Assembly (NCBI GenBank): GCA_004020545.1
Contig: SAQE01000001.1
Coordinates: forward strand, 62,001 to 126,000
Reading direction: 5' to 3'
Length of the DNA: 64,000 nt
Source: Mesorhizobium sp.
GTDB lineage: Bacteria > Pseudomonadota > Alphaproteobacteria > Rhizobiales > Rhizobiaceae
A model generated the notes under the pieces. That model had not been told where the DNA came from, did no database searches, and worked only from the letters and a program-made list of their open reading frames with translations. A program made the translations under genes and the position numbers. Below are positions 61,618-64,000 of the stretch, piece after piece (the first letter of the stretch is position 1; every line of letters starts with the position of its first letter).

Positions 61618-61662
61618 CGCAATTCCGGACGGAAACCGCTACGCACCTTCCCTGATTTGTTC
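61618..61662. repeat. Dispersed rhizobial intergenic repeat, copy 2
   Basis: CGCAATTCCGGACGGAAACC followed by GCTACGCACCTTCCCTGATTTGTT matches the copy at 9915-9962 with a few changes in the second arm (CTTCCCTGA for CTTTTCCTGGA). It ends at the stop codon of the SGNH gene. Confidence 0.55.
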
Positions 61663-62882
61663 TAGCGGTTGATGGCCGTCGTCTTGTCCGGCTGGGCGGT
61701 GGCCGCGGCAGCGGGTTGCTGCGGCCAGGTAAAATCGTCGGCGCGGCCGGGCGAAGCGGCCGGCGCCTTGCCCTCGACGGTCAGCTTCTCGCCGGGCAAG
61801 TTGGGATCGGCCTTGGCGGGCGGCACGGCGCCCAGCAGTTCCGTGCCACCGTCGAGCGCGGGGTCGCTGAGCAGCATCGGCGCAGTGCGGTCGACTATGA
61901 CAGGTGCCGCGGCAGGCTTCGACGCCTCGACCGGCGCGCCCGCCGGCGCCGAGACCGTCGTGACGCTGCCGGGCGCCGCCAGTCCAAGGATCTTGGCCAG
62001 CGGCTTTTCCGTATAAAAGGCCAGCTTGCGCTTGCCGGCCTTGGTCACGTTGATGCCGTCGTCGGAGCGCAGCCGCACCGCCTGGCCGTTGATGTCGGGA
62101 CCGGAGGTGACGAAGGCGCCGTTCTCGTCGACGAAACCGTCCCAGACATCGACGAATTCGCCGCCATGATCCTGGGCAGCCGAATGATAGATGTCGTTGA
62201 AGGCCAGCATGTCCGAGGTCATCTTCGCCACGCGGAACGCCGGGATGCCGACCCACAGGAAAGGCACCTTGGCCTCCTGTATGGCCTTGCCCAGCGCTTC
62301 GGTGCGGCGTTCGTATTCCTTGGTCCAGTTCTCGGAGCGCGGCTGCTCGCGCACGTCGCCGACACGCATCTGCTGGCGATCGTTGGAGCCAAGCATGACC
62401 ACCACGACGGAAGGCTTCTCCGTTTCGATCAGCGACTTGATCTCGACCGGCCAGTTGTAGAAATCCTCACGCACGAAGCCGGATGAACCGTTGCTGCGTG
62501 AAACGATCCTGACGGCCGGATTGTCGGCAAAGGCGGTGTCCAGGCCCTCGGCCAGCCCGCCTGCCAGGAAATCGCCGACCACCAGCACGACGCGGGCATC
62601 CGGCGTCTTCTCGACGATCGGCGTCTCCGGTTCGGCCGGCGGGCGCGGCTTGGGTTTCTTCCTTGGTTTCGGCCTTGCCTGCTGAATGTCGGCCGGCGGC
62701 TCGATGCGCTCGCTGCGGCGCGGAAACAGGAGGTCGCGCAACGACCAGCCGCGGCTTTCCTCCTCTTGCGCGAAGGCAGGCGCATGGAAGGCGCCGGAGG
62801 CGGCGACGGCAAGCACTGCGACGGCCAGAATGAGGATCGGCAGGCGGCGAACGATCAGCCAGATACGCGCAACCGTAACCAA
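61662..62882 (-). CDS. SGNH/GDSL hydrolase-like protein (DUF459 type)
   Basis: This is a 406-residue exported protein with a hydrophobic N-terminal segment (LPILILAVAVLAVAASGAFH, cleavage near AFA). A Pro/Lys-rich linker (about 65-90) precedes the hydrolase domain: VVLVVGDFLAGGLAEGL, then MLGSNDRQQM (block III Asn) and DGINVTKAGKRK near its end (His is replaced or not obvious). The C-terminus is Pro/Ala-rich and likely disordered. Such proteins are esterase-like or envelope-modifying; the substrate is unknown. Start TTG 62882 with GGAG 6 nt upstream. Confidence 0.84.
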   Translation of the reverse strand: MVTVARIWLIVRRLPILILAVAVLAVAASGAFHAPAFAQEEESRGWSLRDLLFPRRSERIEPPADIQQARPKPRKKPKPRPPAEPETPIVEKTPDARVVLVVGDFLAGGLAEGLDTAFADNPAVRIVSRSNGSSGFVREDFYNWPVEIKSLIETEKPSVVVVMLGSNDRQQMRVGDVREQPRSENWTKEYERRTEALGKAIQEAKVPFLWVGIPAFRVAKMTSDMLAFNDIYHSAAQDHGGEFVDVWDGFVDENGAFVTSGPDINGQAVRLRSDDGINVTKAGKRKLAFYTEKPLAKILGLAAPGSVTTVSAPAGAPVEASKPAAAPVIVDRTAPMLLSDPALDGGTELLGAVPPAKADPNLPGEKLTVEGKAPAASPGRADDFTWPQQPAAAATAQPDKTTAINR

Positions 62883-62993
62883 TCAGGTCTCCATCCCTTG
62901 GCGCATGACCGTGCAAACGCGGAGAAGTCATGCGCAAGCCGAAGCGCTACAGCATCCTTTCCGTATTTGAAAGGATTCACGCCACGGACGGCT

Positions 62994-64000
62994 CTACTGC
63001 TTGCGCAGCCATTTCAGCACTTCCAGGCTGGGATAGCCATCCTGGGTCAAGCCCACCTTTGCCTGGTAGGCCATGATGGCGGCCTTCGACCCATCGCCGA
63101 TCTTGCCGTCGAACTTGCCGTCATAATAGCCGTGCTCGGAAAGTCGCTTCTGCAATTCCTGCCGCTCTTCGAAGCTGAGCTTGGTGAAAGGCCGCTGCCA
63201 GTCCTGCACAAGCCCGGTGCCGCCGGCGATCTCGTCGGCGAGCAGGCCGACGGCCAAAGCGTATTTGTCGGCGTTGTTGTAGGCCTTGATGACCGAGAAG
63301 TTGCGAATCATCAGGAAGGCCGGGCCGCCTCGGCCGTCCGGCACTTTCAGCGTCGCCTTGTCGGTTAGGTTCCTGAACGGCTTGCCATTGGCCCTGGCGA
63401 CGCCGAGCGCCTGCCATTGCGCCAGCGTCTTCGATCCGGCGGACAGCTTGCCGGCCGGCAGGGTCACTTCGTAGCCCCAGGTCTTGCCTGCCTGCCAGCC
63501 GTTCTTCTTCAAGAGGTTGGCGGAGGTTGCCAGGGCATCGGGGATCGAGTTCCAGATGTCGCGCCGGCCGTTGCCGTCCATGTCGACCGCGTAGCGCTGG
63601 TAGCTGGTCGGGATGAACTGCGTCTGGCCCATCGCGCCGGCCCAGGAACCCATCAGGTGGCTTTCGTCGATGTCGCCGGTCTGCAGGATCTTCAACGCGG
63701 CGATCAGCTGGGTGCGGGCGTATTTCGACCGCTTCGGGTCGCCATAGGCAAGGGTCGCCAGCGAACGGATGACATTGCGCATGATGTCATCGCGCTTGAG
63801 CGTCTCGCCATAGTTGGATTCCATCGACCAGATGGCGAGAAGGATGTTGCGGTCGACACCGAACCTCGACTCGATGCGATCCAGCCACGGCTTCCATTTG
63901 CGCGCCATTGCCTGACCGTTGGCCACCGACTGGTCATGCACGCGGTTGTCGAAATAATCCCAGGCGGGAGCGGTGAATTCCGGCTGGGTGCGGGCCTTTT
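62994..64000 (-). CDS. Lytic murein transglycosylase, MltB type (5' end outside window)
   Basis: About 335 codons are visible; the N-terminus, including any signal peptide, lies beyond 64000. The SLT-type catalytic Glu is in WSMESNYGETL; GAMGQTQFIPTSYQRYAVDM, DGNGRRDIWNSIPDAL, GWQAGKTWGYEV follow the MltB pattern. The last 60 residues (LSEHGYYDGKFDGKIGDGSK, then AAIMAYQAKVG) are a peptidoglycan-binding domain. It cleaves glycan strands to 1,6-anhydro-muropeptides during wall remodelling. The 111 bp between it and the SGNH gene hold no gene. Confidence 0.92.
   Translation of the reverse strand, partial: KARTQPEFTAPAWDYFDNRVHDQSVANGQAMARKWKPWLDRIESRFGVDRNILLAIWSMESNYGETLKRDDIMRNVIRSLATLAYGDPKRSKYARTQLIAALKILQTGDIDESHLMGSWAGAMGQTQFIPTSYQRYAVDMDGNGRRDIWNSIPDALATSANLLKKNGWQAGKTWGYEVTLPAGKLSAGSKTLAQWQALGVARANGKPFRNLTDKATLKVPDGRGGPAFLMIRNFSVIKAYNNADKYALAVGLLADEIAGGTGLVQDWQRPFTKLSFEERQELQKRLSEHGYYDGKFDGKIGDGSKAAIMAYQAKVGLTQDGYPSLEVLKWLRKQ

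Overview
The window looks like chromosome of a Mesorhizobium-type alphaproteobacterium (order Hyphomicrobiales/Rhizobiales). Base composition is uniformly GC-rich. The SoxBDAG sarcosine oxidase operon, the CpdR - tRNA-Val - N-formylglutamate amidohydrolase neighbourhood, a ROSE-controlled small heat-shock gene, an sRNA candidate of the rhizobial alpha-r8/MmgR kind, and two copies of an intergenic repeat I associate with Mesorhizobium all point there. I see no insertion sequence, phage, integrase or CRISPR array. The only accessory-looking insert is a small toxin-antitoxin cassette.

Layout. 1-3 kb: housekeeping and small genes on the minus strand (TPR lipoprotein, rpsU, SET-domain protein, an SDR, a small membrane protein). 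3.1-8.4 kb: soxBDAG, which demethylates sarcosine with tetrahydrofolate and FAD/FMN, with a small acidic protein behind it. 8.8-9.8 kb: a small secreted protein and a TetR regulator with clustered palindromic sites. 9.96-15.6 kb: a fatty-acid-type module (SDR, ACAD10/11-like kinase, MaoC hydratase, SDR, divergent acyl-CoA dehydrogenase and a quinone-oxidoreductase-like gene) that resembles the kinase plus dehydrogenase core of 4-hydroxyacyl-CoA catabolism. 15.7-28.3 kb: an RpiR regulator divergent from an amidohydrolase, a permease, a glutamine-synthetase-like ligase, an aldehyde dehydrogenase, an iron alcohol dehydrogenase and a polyamine/iron-type ABC importer. Together they suggest catabolism of an amine or amino alcohol through gamma-glutamylation. 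A DUF7662-VapB/VapC cassette sits between the ligase and the aldehyde dehydrogenase. 28.4-31.9 kb: a Na+/H+ antiporter, an EEP-family phosphoesterase and an EamA transporter.

31.9-46.5 kb is a run of 13 tightly packed minus-strand genes headed by a LacI regulator: Gfo/Idh dehydrogenase, CoA-transferase, enoyl-CoA hydratase, aldehyde dehydrogenase, sugar ABC importer, two GMC oxidoreductases, an SDR and a Dabb protein. A DHDPS-like DUF993 gene is divergent from it. Matching LacI-type operators lie on both promoters. This looks like a complete, self-regulated catabolic unit for a carbohydrate-like compound of unknown identity, and it is the best candidate here for an undescribed pathway.

48-64 kb is conserved core: a small lipoprotein, tRNA-Val(GAC), cpdR, a second N-formylglutamate amidohydrolase, an sRNA gene on the minus strand with its own promoter and terminator, hisN, a lysophospholipase-like hydrolase, an hsp20 gene behind a probable RpoH promoter and ROSE thermometer, threonine aldolase, gltB and gltD, a MAPEG protein, an SGNH hydrolase and a partial lytic transglycosylase. 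Coordinates and motifs were read by eye; family names come from recognisable motifs and have not been checked by database search.
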